Assembly: GCF_900177715.1 (NCBI RefSeq)
Contig: NZ_FXWG01000001.1
Coordinates: 62,001 to 126,000, forward strand
Direction: 5' to 3'
DNA: 64,000 bases
DNA from: Altererythrobacter xiamenensis
Lineage (GTDB): Bacteria > Pseudomonadota > Alphaproteobacteria > Sphingomonadales > Sphingomonadaceae
Shown: positions 1-9,062 of the stretch, piece by piece
Numbering within the stretch: position 1 is the stretch's first letter
Layout: each line of letters begins with the position of its first letter
Program-made: the position numbers and the translations under genes
The notes under the pieces: model-generated
Told to the model about the DNA's origin: nothing
Database searches by the model: none
What the model saw: the letters and a program-made list of their open reading frames with translations, nothing else

Positions 1-287
1 ATGTCTCTGAATCGCGGCCCGATCGTTCAGGCGCGCGCGGCCCAGGCTGGCAGCGGGCGCTTTCGACCGGTTACGAGACGAAGCAGGTTCGGCTGAAGGA
101 GAACAAGCGCTCTGCTGCGAGCTTTGCCGCAAAGCCGCGCGTCGACATCGCGATCGGACAGCGTGTCTTTCACGACAAGTTCGGCTACGGCACAGTGATC
201 GATCAGGAAGGCAACAAGCTCGAGATTAATTTCGAGAAGAGCGGCACCAAACGCGTGATCGACAGCTTTGTGAAAACGGCTGACTAA
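1..287 (+). CDS. uvrD: UvrD/PcrA-type DNA helicase, C-terminal fragment
   Basis: The window opens inside this gene; the reading frame begins at base 3 and ends at TAA 285-287, giving the last 94 residues. The tail contains the stretch VGQRVFHDKFGYGTV followed by FEKSGTKRVIDSFV, which matches the small C-terminal beta domain of UvrD/PcrA ATP-dependent 3'-5' helicases, known to contact RNA polymerase and UvrB in related proteins. Upstream of this is a low-complexity linker rich in Arg, Ser and Ala, also typical. The helicase motifs themselves lie outside the window, so identification rests on this tail only. The gene is convergent with the histidine kinase gene that ends 7 bases further on. Confidence 0.8.
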   Translation, partial: VSESRPDRSGARGPGWQRALSTGYETKQVRLKENKRSAASFAAKPRVDIAIGQRVFHDKFGYGTVIDQEGNKLEINFEKSGTKRVIDSFVKTAD

Positions 288-294
288 GAGGAGC

Positions 295-2493
295 CTACTC
301 AGCCGCAACCCGGTCCTGCTCGCAGCCAAGCGGCGGAAGCCATTCGCCAAGTACCGCTTCAAGCCCTTCGATCGTGAAAGGCTTGGCCAGATGCCCCTGC
401 ATCCCGGCGTCCAGGCAGGCCACAATATCGGATTTGTATGCATTGGCCGTCATTGCGATGATGGGAAGCCTGTCTGCGCTGATACCCTGTTTGCGCAGTT
501 CACGCGAAGCAGACAGTCCATCGAGCACGGGCATCTGGATATCCATGAGGATCAAATCAAAGGGTTCGCCTCCGCGCTCGGCTGCGAGAATGCCTTCGAC
601 CGCCTTCTGCCCATTATCGAACAGTTCAGCATCCACCCCTATCCACTTGCATATCTCGAGGATGAGCATCTTGTTGATCGCGTGATCCTCGGCAAGACCG
701 ACCTTGTATTGGCTCCATCGCCCGCCCTCTGACCGAGCCTGAGTGACCGGCTTCGGTAAACTGGTCGCCACGGGGGGCTGTGCTGACTTCAACGGCACAT
801 TGATCGTCACACAGGTCCCCTTGCCCAGTTCACTTTCCAAAGCGATCGTCCCGCCCATCAATCTCACCAGTTCACGGGAGATATGCAGCCCCAGTCCGGT
901 GCCCTGTGGACTGCGATCGTCCCCACCTTCGACCTGCACGAACTCATCAAGCACGCGCTGCGCCTGCTCGGACGGAATCCCTATGCCGGTATCGCGAACC
1001 CTCACCGACAGGAACTTTCCGTCATATTCGGCACGTAAGCTGATCCAGCCGGTTTCGGTAAACTTCAGGGCATTACCAAGGATGTTAGAGATGATCTGGC
1101 GCAGTCGAAGATCGTCGCCAAAGGCGAATTGCGGCACCGCCCTGTCGATCTCGAGCGTTATCTTCAATCCCTTGTTCACCGCGCTGGCGCTGAACAGGTT
1201 GACGCAGCTTCCCAGCAAGTGATGCAGTTTGAAACGCTCTGTTTTGATCTGGAGCTGGCCTGCTTCGATACGCGACATGTCGAGGATCGTGTTAAGCAGC
1301 TTCAGCATGGTTTGGCCCGATTCATTTATGAGGCGGACCTTCTCCTGCTGATGCGGCTGCAGGTCCTCTTTCAGAAGCAGGTCGGAAAGTCCGAGAATGC
1401 CGCTCATCGGAGTGCGCAGTTCGTGGCTCATATTGCCGAAGAAGCGTGACTTCGATTTCAGCAGGGCCATCGCGTTCTCGGCTTCGCGAGCCCGGGATGC
1501 GGCGCGCTCTTGTTCGGCGAGGCTCGAACGATGTGCCCCAGCGATCAAAAGAGTGGCGACAGCCATCGCGCTGGCAAGTGCGAGCAGGCTCAACTGAAAA
1601 CTGGTATCGAACAGGTTGCTGCGAATTGCCAGACTTGTACCGAACGCCAATGCAAAGGGCAGGATCAGCGCCAGCGGCAAGATCCGCCGAAGTGCGATCG
1701 ATGCATCGCCCTTGCCGAGCACGACGCCCACCCATCCTTGATTGCCGTTGCGCAATAGGATGGCAGCAATCAGGCAGATGAAGCAGAGCGCCGTAGGCAA
1801 CGACATGGATGAAAAGAGCGCCGCGCTGCTGATTGAGCTGGCTTCGAACAGAAACAGGGTGAGCGCGAGCAATGCGGGAAATAGCGCGACCGTCGAAAAC
1901 GTGGCCTTGATGCGGGGACTTTTCGAGACTGCCAGGGCAGCACCCAGCAAGATGAACGCAAAAGCAGTCGCCTCCGACATCCGAAGATTGGTGAAAGCTG
2001 CGACATGAGGCATCAGAATCTCGTCGACACCATTTGCCAGCCCAGTCCAGATAACCGCGAGATTGGCAGCGGCGACGGCGAGAATGAGGCCGGCGGCGAC
2101 GATGCGGGGATCGATCGAAGTTCTGTCCATGTATCGCCAGTCGGACAGCAGGACGGAACAGCTTGCGATCAGAAACAGGCCCGCGGTCGATGGCACCATG
2201 GCAGCGAACTGGTGACCGAAATTGGTCATGGCTTCGATGCCCATCCCCCAGCCAAGGATGAGAATGACCCCTGAAAGCATCGCGCAAGCGCCGAGAAAGG
2301 CCCTTGCCAAGGGTCGCAGGCTTAACGCCAACCCATCGAGCGCATCAGGCTGAGGTATTTCGCGAGGGTCGTCTCCACCTTGCCCGCCGGTGGAAGGCTT
2401 CACCAATTCCTCACGAGCCGCGCTGCTCGCCATGAACGGCCCGGACCGAAGGGGATGAAGTTTGGCCTCCCTGAGTGAGGTAAAGCTGTTCAT
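295..2493 (-). CDS. Membrane hybrid sensor histidine kinase/response regulator
   Basis: A 732-residue hybrid two-component protein. The N-terminal half (about residues 60-320) contains several hydrophobic membrane segments but no recognised sensor domain. It is followed by a HisKA dimerisation domain with the H-box NMSHELRTPM (phospho-acceptor His near residue 357), an HATPase_c domain with N-box NILGNALKF, G1 box DTGIGIP and G2 box GTGLGL, and a C-terminal receiver domain with phospho-acceptor Asp in LILMDIQMP (near 651). All catalytic motifs are intact, so autophosphorylation and intramolecular phosphotransfer are predicted. The start at 2493 is preferred over one 37 codons upstream because GGGAGAG lies about 9 bases before it. 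No partner regulator or HPt gene is adjacent, so the signal and target are unknown. Confidence 0.88.
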   Translation of the reverse strand: MNSFTSLREAKLHPLRSGPFMASSAAREELVKPSTGGQGGDDPREIPQPDALDGLALSLRPLARAFLGACAMLSGVILILGWGMGIEAMTNFGHQFAAMVPSTAGLFLIASCSVLLSDWRYMDRTSIDPRIVAAGLILAVAAANLAVIWTGLANGVDEILMPHVAAFTNLRMSEATAFAFILLGAALAVSKSPRIKATFSTVALFPALLALTLFLFEASSISSAALFSSMSLPTALCFICLIAAILLRNGNQGWVGVVLGKGDASIALRRILPLALILPFALAFGTSLAIRSNLFDTSFQLSLLALASAMAVATLLIAGAHRSSLAEQERAASRAREAENAMALLKSKSRFFGNMSHELRTPMSGILGLSDLLLKEDLQPHQQEKVRLINESGQTMLKLLNTILDMSRIEAGQLQIKTERFKLHHLLGSCVNLFSASAVNKGLKITLEIDRAVPQFAFGDDLRLRQIISNILGNALKFTETGWISLRAEYDGKFLSVRVRDTGIGIPSEQAQRVLDEFVQVEGGDDRSPQGTGLGLHISRELVRLMGGTIALESELGKGTCVTINVPLKSAQPPVATSLPKPVTQARSEGGRWSQYKVGLAEDHAINKMLILEICKWIGVDAELFDNGQKAVEGILAAERGGEPFDLILMDIQMPVLDGLSASRELRKQGISADRLPIIAMTANAYKSDIVACLDAGMQGHLAKPFTIEGLEAVLGEWLPPLGCEQDRVAAE

Positions 2494-2689
2494 GGGCACG
2501 GTCTCTCCCAAAGAGGCGGCTGCCACGGTGAACCAATGCTTGCTCGACCATTGAAACCGCCGGCTCGATCCCGCCCAGTAAGGCCCGGTGGGATAAAGAC
2601 ACAACTCGGGAATGCTACCTAGCCGCGCGAAAATCCAGCTTGTTCAAGGGGATATCCAGGGTCCGCTGGATAAGGCGCAGGGTCGTTGT

Positions 2690-4135
2690 TCAACCTACGC
2701 CTACGTCCAGGAAGCTAGGCTTGGGTCCGTTCCATTCGCCAGCAGCCACCGGCTCGTCGTCCCCGCTGCGCTTGCGACCGGATTCCTTCGATTGGGCGGC
2801 CTTCGCCTTGCCCGCCTTGTCTTCGGATTTGGCTCTCGAAGCGCGACCGGGCTTTTCTTCTGTCGCTTTCTTGCCGCGCGATTTGGCGCTGGTCTGCTCG
2901 TCCCCGCGTTTTGAGCTCGAACGCGAGCCCTTCTTGGGCTTCTCGTCAGCGTCGTCGCTTTCGCGCTGCGCAGAGGTATCCGAACTCTGCGAAGAACTGT
3001 CCTTCAGTTCGACGCGTACATCGCTTTTGCCGAAGACCGGGATCTTGCTTCCCGTTAGCTTTTCGACATTGGCGATCGCCTCTGCGTCCTCCTCCGCTAC
3101 GAAGGTGAAGGCACGGCCCTTTGCCCCCGCCCTGCCCGTACGGCCGATACGGTGAACATAATCATCCGGATGCCAAGGCGTGTCGAAGTTGAAGACATGG
3201 GACACCCCCTTGATGTCGAGGCCCCGCGCGGCGACGTCGGATGCCACCAAGATATTGATCTCGCCGTTCTTGAAACGCTGGAGTTCCTTGACTCTGCTCG
3301 CCTGGTCGATGTCGCCGTGGATTTCCCCGCTCGCAAAGCCATGACGCTGAAGGCTCTTGTTGAGCTCGCGTACGGTCGTCTTGCGATTGGAGAAGATGAT
3401 CGCTGTCTCGACGTGATCGTTATTCAGCAACCAGCGCAGCGTCTCACGCTTCTGGCGACTTTTGACAGGCACCTTGAACGCGGTGATATCCTTGTTGGTC
3501 GATGCTGCGCGGCTGACCTCGATCCGTTTCGGATTGCTGAGGAACTTCTTGGCCAGCTTCTCGATGGGCGGCGGCATGGTCGCCGAAAACAGCATGGTCT
3601 GGCGAATTTCGGGCAGCTTCGAGCAAATGAACTCGATATCGGGGATGAATCCCATGTCGAGCATACGGTCGGCTTCGTCGATCACCAACAGCTCACAGCC
3701 GCTGAGGAGGATCTTGCCGCGCTCGAACAGGTCCATAAGGCGGCCTGGCGTGGCGATCAGGACATCGACACCTTCGTCCAGCGCCTTGAGCTGGTCGCCC
3801 ATCTGCACGCCGCCGATCAGCAGCGCCATCTTGAGATCGTGGTTCTTGCCATATTTCTCGAAGTTCTCGGCGACCTGTGCAGCCAGTTCGCGGGTCGGTT
3901 CAAGGATCAGCGAACGTGGCATCAGCGCCCGGCGGCGACCGGATGCCATCACGTCGATCATCGGAAGGACGAAACTCGCCGTCTTGCCCGTGCCGGTCTG
4001 CGCAATACCGATCAGGTCGCGCATCATCAGGACGGTCGGGATCGCCTCCGCCTGGATCGGCGTAGGCTCGGTATAGCCGGCGTCAGAAACCGCCTGTAGC
4101 AATTCGTCGGAAAGGCCGAGATCGGCAAAGGTCAT
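2690..4135 (-). CDS. DEAD-box ATP-dependent RNA helicase (RhlE-like)
   Basis: A 481-residue protein with all DEAD-box helicase motifs in order: Q motif near residues 3-33 (FADLGLS...TPIQ), motif I AQTGTGKT (45-52), Ia PTRELA (80-85), motif II DEAD (153-156), motif III SAT (184-186), and motif VI HRIGRTGR (328-335). From about residue 375 the C-terminus is a low-complexity tail rich in Lys, Ser, Glu and Arg, as in RhlE/CsdA-type helicases that remodel ribosomal or degradosome RNAs. The tail probably provides non-specific RNA binding. The specific subfamily (RhlE, DbpA or CsdA) cannot be settled by eye. It lies alone, with a divergent or unlinked neighbour on each side. Confidence 0.92.
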   Translation of the reverse strand: MTFADLGLSDELLQAVSDAGYTEPTPIQAEAIPTVLMMRDLIGIAQTGTGKTASFVLPMIDVMASGRRRALMPRSLILEPTRELAAQVAENFEKYGKNHDLKMALLIGGVQMGDQLKALDEGVDVLIATPGRLMDLFERGKILLSGCELLVIDEADRMLDMGFIPDIEFICSKLPEIRQTMLFSATMPPPIEKLAKKFLSNPKRIEVSRAASTNKDITAFKVPVKSRQKRETLRWLLNNDHVETAIIFSNRKTTVRELNKSLQRHGFASGEIHGDIDQASRVKELQRFKNGEINILVASDVAARGLDIKGVSHVFNFDTPWHPDDYVHRIGRTGRAGAKGRAFTFVAEEDAEAIANVEKLTGSKIPVFGKSDVRVELKDSSSQSSDTSAQRESDDADEKPKKGSRSSSKRGDEQTSAKSRGKKATEEKPGRASRAKSEDKAGKAKAAQSKESGRKRSGDDEPVAAGEWNGPKPSFLDVGVG

Positions 4136-4267
4136 AAGTGTTCGGTTGTCCGGATATCGAGGGGGACGTTGCCCCGGTCATCAAAGCCCTGGATGCAAAG
4201 CGCCCACGAGCCGCCGCGCCCTTCGCCAAAAATAGCCGAAAAGTCAAGAAATCCGAGGGCGAACCCT

Positions 4268-4834
4268 CTAGTCGGCTACCGCCACAAGCTGTCGCAAGCG
4301 GTCGATCTCGCAATTGGCACCCGAGCGGGACTGCAGCTTGTCGCGATCGGCGCACAATTTTCCGTCTTCGTTCCGCTCCAGATAGAACCCCGAATAGAAA
4401 TCGCGTGCACGGCAGGATTTCTCCAGGCTGGCGGTTACGATACGGCGATCGCGGAGGAACAGAAGCAGGCGGTTGCCGCTCCCCGTCTGCACGCCAGCGA
4501 TCCGCTCGACCGGGATGCATTTGTCCATCTTGCGTTCTTCGTAACGCTGCGACCGGACCTGGCTGGCATCCGCAGCCAAGCTTTGGCGCGAAACATTTCG
4601 CCGAGGCGAGATACGAACAATCACGCGCTGTTCGATACGGACCTGGTTCTGCACCGGGATTTCATGGATCGCGTCCATCGCGGTCCGGTCCTGCAATCCC
4701 AGACCAGCCTCTAAAATCGGTGCGAACTTGGGATCGAGATGCGCGGGCTGCGGTGTCGCCTCGTGCGCGTCGCTCGGTGAGGAGAGAGGCAACATGAGCG
4801 CCAGCGGCGCCAGAAGGGCGAACACATTCATCAT
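4268..4834 (-). CDS. Secreted protein of unknown function
   Basis: A 188-residue protein that I do not recognise. It begins with tandem Met codons followed by a clear signal peptide (hydrophobic FALLAPLALMLPL, then an Ala/Ser-rich cleavage region near residue 24). The mature part is polar with mixed charge and includes several Cys residues in its second half, which could form disulfides in the periplasm. The open frame continues far upstream over the divergent dehydrogenase gene, but that extension is antisense to a well-conserved gene, so I start it at the signal peptide. No operon partner: the gene upstream is divergent and the downstream helicase ORF is separated by about 130 bases. Confidence 0.6.
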   Translation of the reverse strand: MMNVFALLAPLALMLPLSSPSDAHEATPQPAHLDPKFAPILEAGLGLQDRTAMDAIHEIPVQNQVRIEQRVIVRISPRRNVSRQSLAADASQVRSQRYEERKMDKCIPVERIAGVQTGSGNRLLLFLRDRRIVTASLEKSCRARDFYSGFYLERNEDGKLCADRDKLQSRSGANCEIDRLRQLVAVAD

Positions 4835-5026
4835 CGGCAATCGATCGCTGCTGCGGTTTCCCTCACTTTGTCGCAAGCATCGGCACAAGCGACATTTTTC
4901 AACCCCTGTGCTGCGCTTGATACCACGCAGGCTTGAATGGAGGCTTAATTGTTCAGGCCTTCTTGGCAAGAGTTGGCCAGGTACCAAGTGCTGGAAATGC
5001 ACTGCGCTCGCTGGCATAGCGCCGCC

Positions 5027-6475
5027 ATGGAAGAGACATCGAAATTTGCGCAGGAAGCGCGCGCCCTGCTCGGCGAACGCGGTTTCACTTGCGACCCTGA
5101 CCTGCTCGAGCCTTGGCTCACCGACTGGCGCGGTCGGTTTCATGGATCGGCGATCGGCCTCGCGTCGCCCGCATCGACGCAGGAGGTGTCCGACTTTGTG
5201 AAACTTTGCGCAAAACACGATGTCCCCATCGTGCCGCAGGGCGGCAACAGCGGCATGTCGGGCGGCGCAACGCCGGACAAGAGCGGTGCCAGCGTGTTGC
5301 TGTCCTTGCGCAGGATGAACACGATCCGCTCGCTCGACCCCGAGGCCGGTCAGACGGTATGCGAGGCTGGCGTTATCCTGCAGAATCTTCACGAGGCGGC
5401 GGAAGAGCACCGTCTGCGTTTTCCGCTGACCCTGGGCGGCAAGGGTTCTGCGACCGTGGGCGGCCTGATCTCCACCAATGCCGGCGGCACTCAGGTGCTC
5501 AGGCACGGCACGATGCGCGCGCAGGTGCTCGGGATAGAAGCCGTTCTGCCAGACGGTGCAGTGTTCGATGGGCTGACCGCGCTCAAGAAAGACAATCGCG
5601 GGTTTGATCTCAAGCAATTGCTTATCGGGTCGGAAGGCACTCTCGGTATCGTAACCGCTGCGACGCTGCGGCTATTGCCTGCGATCGGGAGGCGCGTCGT
5701 GATCTGGGCCGGGCTCGGTTCGATCGGCGACGCACGCAAGCTGCTCATCAGTTTCGAGCGCGCGCTCCCGCAGGAACTCGAAGGGTTCGAGGTCGTGCCG
5801 GCGCATTGTCTTGAAAGCGTGCTCGACCACATGCCCGATGCACGCGCGCCGCTGGATGGCTCTTACCCGTGGAATGCGCTTATCGAGCTGGTCGTACCGG
5901 ACAATGACGATGCGGATCTGCGTGAAAAGGTCGAGATATTGCTCGCCGCGGAAATCGAGAACGGGCTCGTTGCAGATGCCGTAATCGCTGCCAGCGAAAA
6001 GCAGGCAGAGGATTTCTGGTTGCTGCGCGATTCGATAGCCCCTGCAGAACGCGCAATCGGGCCCGCGATGCAGCACGATATCTCCGTCCCCGTCCCGCGC
6101 ATGCCCGAATTCGTCGAGGCGGCCATCCCGGAGGTCGAGAAGGCCTTCCCCGGGACGCGTGGCGTGGCATTCGGCCATCTGGGTGACGGAAACGTCCATT
6201 TCCACATTCTGGCCCCCAAGGGCGCCGTGCCCGGGGAATGGGAAGAGAGCGATGGCAAGCGGATCAGCCGCATGGTGCACGATCTGGTCCGCGCGCACGG
6301 CGGCTCGATCAGCGCCGAACACGGGATCGGCCAGCTCAAGCGGGACGAACTGGGCCGCCTCGGCGACCCCGTCTCGCTTTCGTTGATGCGGCAGATAAAG
6401 CAGGCGCTCGACCCTCGCGGATTACTCAATCCTGGCAAGCTTGTGCCGCTTGCACCTGAAGAAACTAGCCCCTAA
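5027..6475 (+). CDS. FAD-linked 2-hydroxyacid dehydrogenase (GlcD/D-2HGDH type)
   Basis: A 482-residue flavoprotein of the FAD-binding oxidase/transferase type 4 family. The N-terminal PCMH FAD-binding domain shows PQGGNSGMSGGA (near residue 75) and GGLISTNAGGT. The C-terminal substrate domain carries GHLGDGNVHFH, the metal-associated His-containing motif of D-2-hydroxyglutarate/D-lactate dehydrogenases, and SAEHGIGQLK near the end. It probably oxidises a D-2-hydroxyacid to the 2-oxoacid and passes electrons to an acceptor; the precise substrate cannot be read from sequence. I use the internal Met at 5027 because upstream residues have no family resemblance. It is followed 77 bases later by the SapC-family gene in the same direction, and co-transcription is possible. 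Confidence 0.88.
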   Translation: MEETSKFAQEARALLGERGFTCDPDLLEPWLTDWRGRFHGSAIGLASPASTQEVSDFVKLCAKHDVPIVPQGGNSGMSGGATPDKSGASVLLSLRRMNTIRSLDPEAGQTVCEAGVILQNLHEAAEEHRLRFPLTLGGKGSATVGGLISTNAGGTQVLRHGTMRAQVLGIEAVLPDGAVFDGLTALKKDNRGFDLKQLLIGSEGTLGIVTAATLRLLPAIGRRVVIWAGLGSIGDARKLLISFERALPQELEGFEVVPAHCLESVLDHMPDARAPLDGSYPWNALIELVVPDNDDADLREKVEILLAAEIENGLVADAVIAASEKQAEDFWLLRDSIAPAERAIGPAMQHDISVPVPRMPEFVEAAIPEVEKAFPGTRGVAFGHLGDGNVHFHILAPKGAVPGEWEESDGKRISRMVHDLVRAHGGSISAEHGIGQLKRDELGRLGDPVSLSLMRQIKQALDPRGLLNPGKLVPLAPEETSP

Positions 6476-6552
6476 AGCGCCCGAGAGGGTCCCGTCGCTC
6501 TCCCAATCGGGACGAATGACAGGAAAACACCAGGACATTTTGGAGACTATTC

Positions 6553-7338
6553 ATGGCCAGCGCGCCGCAGCAACCGCAACTGCCGCTTTTCTACAAGGAT
6601 CTGATGCCGCTCAACAGCCGCGATCACCAGGGCTGGAAGAGCAAGAACTTCGACGACGCGAGCTTCCTTGCTTCGACGCACGCCATTCCGATCACCGTGG
6701 ACGAGTTCATCGACACGCAGCGCAATTTCCCGATCGTTTTCACTTCGGGCGAGAATTCGCTCCCGATCGCGCTGATGGGCCTCAATGAAGGCGTGAACAC
6801 CTTCGTGAGCGACGACGGCAAGATCGAAGATAACATCTATCTGCCCGCCTACGCGCGCCGCTATCCTTTCATGCTGGCAAAGCTGCGTGAAGATTCGGAC
6901 GAACTTTCCTTGTGCTTCGATCCCTCCGCGGGCGTGGTCGGCGAATTCGACGAAGGCAGTGCGCTGTTTGATGGCGACCAACCGAGCGAAACCACCAAGA
7001 ACATCCTCGATTTCTGTCAGAAATTCGAAGAATCGGGTCAGCGGACCAAGGCTTTCATCGACGAGATCAACAAGCTCGACATTCTGATGGATGGCGAAAT
7101 CGGCATTACCACACAGGAAAATCCGAATAACCCGTTCAATTACCGCGGTTTCCGCATGGTAGATGAGAACAAGCTTCGCGAACTGCCGACCGATACGCTC
7201 GAAAATCTGCACAAGAACGGCATGCTCATGCTGATCCATGCGCATCTGTTCTCGCTCAATCTCATGCGCGTCATTTTCGCGCGCCAGGTCCGCCAGGGCA
7301 AAGGCCCGCAGGAAGTAACGCAAGCCGCTCAGGGCTAA
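6553..7338 (+). CDS. SapC family protein
   Basis: A 261-residue protein of the SapC family, named after a Campylobacter S-layer-linked protein and common in sphingomonads and Caulobacterales. The diagnostic N-terminus reads LPLFYKDLMPLNSRDHQGW, followed by a region about residues 55-120 with PIALMGLNEGVNTFV and AYARRYPFML. There is no signal peptide or membrane segment. The start has GGAG 7 bases upstream. Function is not established: in alphaproteobacteria SapC genes often lie beside TonB receptors or tryptophan halogenases, but neither is present here, so no specific role can be inferred. Confidence 0.85.
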   Translation: MASAPQQPQLPLFYKDLMPLNSRDHQGWKSKNFDDASFLASTHAIPITVDEFIDTQRNFPIVFTSGENSLPIALMGLNEGVNTFVSDDGKIEDNIYLPAYARRYPFMLAKLREDSDELSLCFDPSAGVVGEFDEGSALFDGDQPSETTKNILDFCQKFEESGQRTKAFIDEINKLDILMDGEIGITTQENPNNPFNYRGFRMVDENKLRELPTDTLENLHKNGMLMLIHAHLFSLNLMRVIFARQVRQGKGPQEVTQAAQG

Positions 7339-7450
7339 GCCGTTTTTGTAAAATTGCCTCGGTGGCCCGGTCGAAGGACTTGCAGGCCATCGGGGCGATA
7401 CCTATTTTAGGATCGTTCGGACGCGGTTTCCCTCATAGCCCGTCCGGACA

Positions 7451-7468
7451 GTGCGCCAATTGGCGCAC
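7451..7468. repeat. Perfect 18-bp palindrome
   Basis: The bases GTGCGCCAATTGGCGCAC form a perfect 9+9 palindrome in the short space between the SapC gene and the convergent amidohydrolase gene. It sits just before a terminator hairpin. It could be a protein-binding site or a second RNA hairpin; no gene starts nearby, which argues against a promoter operator. Confidence 0.5.
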
Positions 7469-7486
7469 ACCCTCCCTGAACCTTGG

Positions 7487-7519
7487 CCACCTCGTGCATA
7501 TTGCGCGAGGTGGTTTTTT
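7487..7519 (+). terminator. Rho-independent terminator after the SapC gene
   Basis: CCACCTCG (7487-7494) pairs with CGAGGTGG (7506-7513) over an 11-base loop and is directly followed by six T residues. It ends plus-strand transcription of the SapC gene just before the convergent amidohydrolase gene. Confidence 0.85.
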
Positions 7520-7530
7520 CTTGAGCCTGG

Positions 7531-8478
7531 CTATTCAGCGGCCTGTGCGTAATGCCCGCGCTGCGCCAATCTTGCGGTAGCTGCCCCGAGATCGCGAACA
7601 AGGGTCGCCATGAGCGCGGCAACCGGGGCAAGGCCATCACCAGGTTGGTCGAGATTCTTGTCGAGATAGGTCGATCGGCAGATCTCGAACTGCAATGCAT
7701 GAATCCCGCGATTGGGCGCGGAATGATGATCCAGCACGAAACCGCCCGAATAGGGACGGTTATGCGCCACGGGCCATCCCTGCGCCTGGAGCGAGCGCAA
7801 GGCATATGCTGTCAAGCTACCGTCACACGAGGCCCCGAATCGATCCCCGAGAACGAAACGCGCCACCTGATGTTCGCCCGGACGTCGCTTGAGTGGCGGC
7901 ATGGAGTGAAAATCCACCAGCAGGGCAGCACCCCATTCGTCCCGGATACGTTCGAGCTTTTGGGCGAGAGACGCATGGTATGGCCTGTGAATTCCCTCGA
8001 TACGCTCATCGAGTTCCGCCTGGGTGAGGTGGTTCTTCCAGATGTCGCCGAAACCGGGCAACCGTCGGGGGACAAGCCCCAGCCCGCTACGCGATCTTCG
8101 ATTTGCCTGGGAATGCGGAACTTCTCCCGGACTTTTGCCCGCTATCATTCCCCAATCGACGTCATCACGCGCCCTGTTGAGGTCGAGCATGGCGCGCGGT
8201 GCGCGTGCCGTGATGATTGGCACACCGGCTGCACTCGCCACCTCGCGGGCGAGCCGGTCGACATAGCGATCTTCCAGCCGCAACTGCGCAAAGCGCGGTT
8301 CGCGAAGGGAATCAAGCACGTGCGCGGGATAATCGCGGCCAGCGTGCGGGACCGCGATGAGCACGGGCACGGGCGCATTCGGCGCGGGAGACATTGCAAA
8401 GGCGGGCTTGTCGCTGCCCGAGATAAAGCCGCCGTGGACGAGGCTCGAATCATCATTATCGAGATTTTTCGCGGGCAT
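7531..8478 (-). CDS. N-formylglutamate amidohydrolase family protein
   Basis: A 315-residue protein of the N-formylglutamate amidohydrolase (HutG-like) family, which hydrolyses N-formyl-L-glutamate or related N-acyl amino acids. Supporting motifs are VPHAGRDYP near the N-terminus (metal-binding His), ALLVDFHSMPPL in the middle, and the C-terminal HHSAPNRGIHALQFEICRST, where His and Glu residues characteristic of this zinc-dependent fold occur. No hut genes for histidine degradation are nearby, so the in vivo substrate is uncertain. The ATG at 8478 lacks a good Shine-Dalgarno, and a Met 28 codons further in is a possible alternative start. Confidence 0.87.
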   Translation of the reverse strand: MPAKNLDNDDSSLVHGGFISGSDKPAFAMSPAPNAPVPVLIAVPHAGRDYPAHVLDSLREPRFAQLRLEDRYVDRLAREVASAAGVPIITARAPRAMLDLNRARDDVDWGMIAGKSPGEVPHSQANRRSRSGLGLVPRRLPGFGDIWKNHLTQAELDERIEGIHRPYHASLAQKLERIRDEWGAALLVDFHSMPPLKRRPGEHQVARFVLGDRFGASCDGSLTAYALRSLQAQGWPVAHNRPYSGGFVLDHHSAPNRGIHALQFEICRSTYLDKNLDQPGDGLAPVAALMATLVRDLGAATARLAQRGHYAQAAE

Positions 8479-8573
8479 GAGTTAGTGCTGCCCACTAACG
8501 GAGGCTGTGTCAAAGCAGGTCACCCATCATCGCAGGAAAGATTTCTTAAGCGCTTGGGTTTATGGGACGCATC

Positions 8574-8963
8574 ATGACTTCAACGAACGCCCACCGGATT
8601 CTCCTCGCCGAAGACGAGGAAGCCATGCGCGCCTATCTCGAGCGCGCCCTTACCAAGGCTGGTTACGAGGTCGTGGCGGTCGACAGGGGTACCGAAGCCG
8701 TGCCCCTGCTCGAATCGAGTCATTTCGACTTGCTGCTCTCGGATATCGTCATGCCGGAAATGGACGGGATCGAGCTGGCACAGGTCTGTGCCGAGGTCAG
8801 CCCGCGCACCAAGGTGATGTTCATCACCGGTTTTGCCGCCGTGACGCTGCGCGCAAGTCGCGAACAACCGCAGGCAAAGGTGCTTTCGAAACCGTTCCAC
8901 CTGCGCGACCTCGTGCTGGAAGTGGAGCGTGTTTTCGAAGAGCAGCAAGAGGCGTCTCTTTAA
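8574..8963 (+). CDS. cpdR: Single-domain response regulator CpdR
   Basis: A 129-residue stand-alone receiver domain. The acidic pair in LLAEDEE, the phospho-acceptor Asp in LLLSDIVMPEMDGIELA, the Thr in FITGFAAV and the Lys in VLSKPFH are all present, with no output domain. Length and sequence agree with CpdR, which in Caulobacter is dephosphorylated to deliver substrates such as CtrA and PopA-bound cargo to ClpXP and is phosphorylated through the CckA-ChpT relay. cckA is also present in this window (minus strand, about 13 kb away). I start at the second Met of the frame; a Met 4 codons upstream is equally possible. Confidence 0.88.
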   Translation: MTSTNAHRILLAEDEEAMRAYLERALTKAGYEVVAVDRGTEAVPLLESSHFDLLLSDIVMPEMDGIELAQVCAEVSPRTKVMFITGFAAVTLRASREQPQAKVLSKPFHLRDLVLEVERVFEEQQEASL

Positions 8964-8997
8964 ATTTCCGGTTCGCGCGAATTGCTGCGCGAATCGC

Positions 8998-9026
8998 TTG
9001 CATGCTCCGAGGCTCCGCGTTAATGG
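8998..9026 (+). promoter_or_regulatory. Putative sigma70 promoter for tRNA-Val
   Basis: TTGCAT (8998-9003) and TAATGG (9021-9026) are separated by 17 bases and lie about 37 bases upstream of the tRNA 5' end. The spacing is ideal but the boxes match the consensus only partly; this is a prediction. Confidence 0.4.
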
Positions 9027-9062
9027 GCGCCTCCGCCGCGAAAAGCGGCTGTTCGATGGCTG

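Noticed and set aside
4835..5617. Long N-terminal extension of the secreted protein gene at 4268
   Set aside because: Antisense to the FAD dehydrogenase; the signal peptide at 4834 marks the real start.
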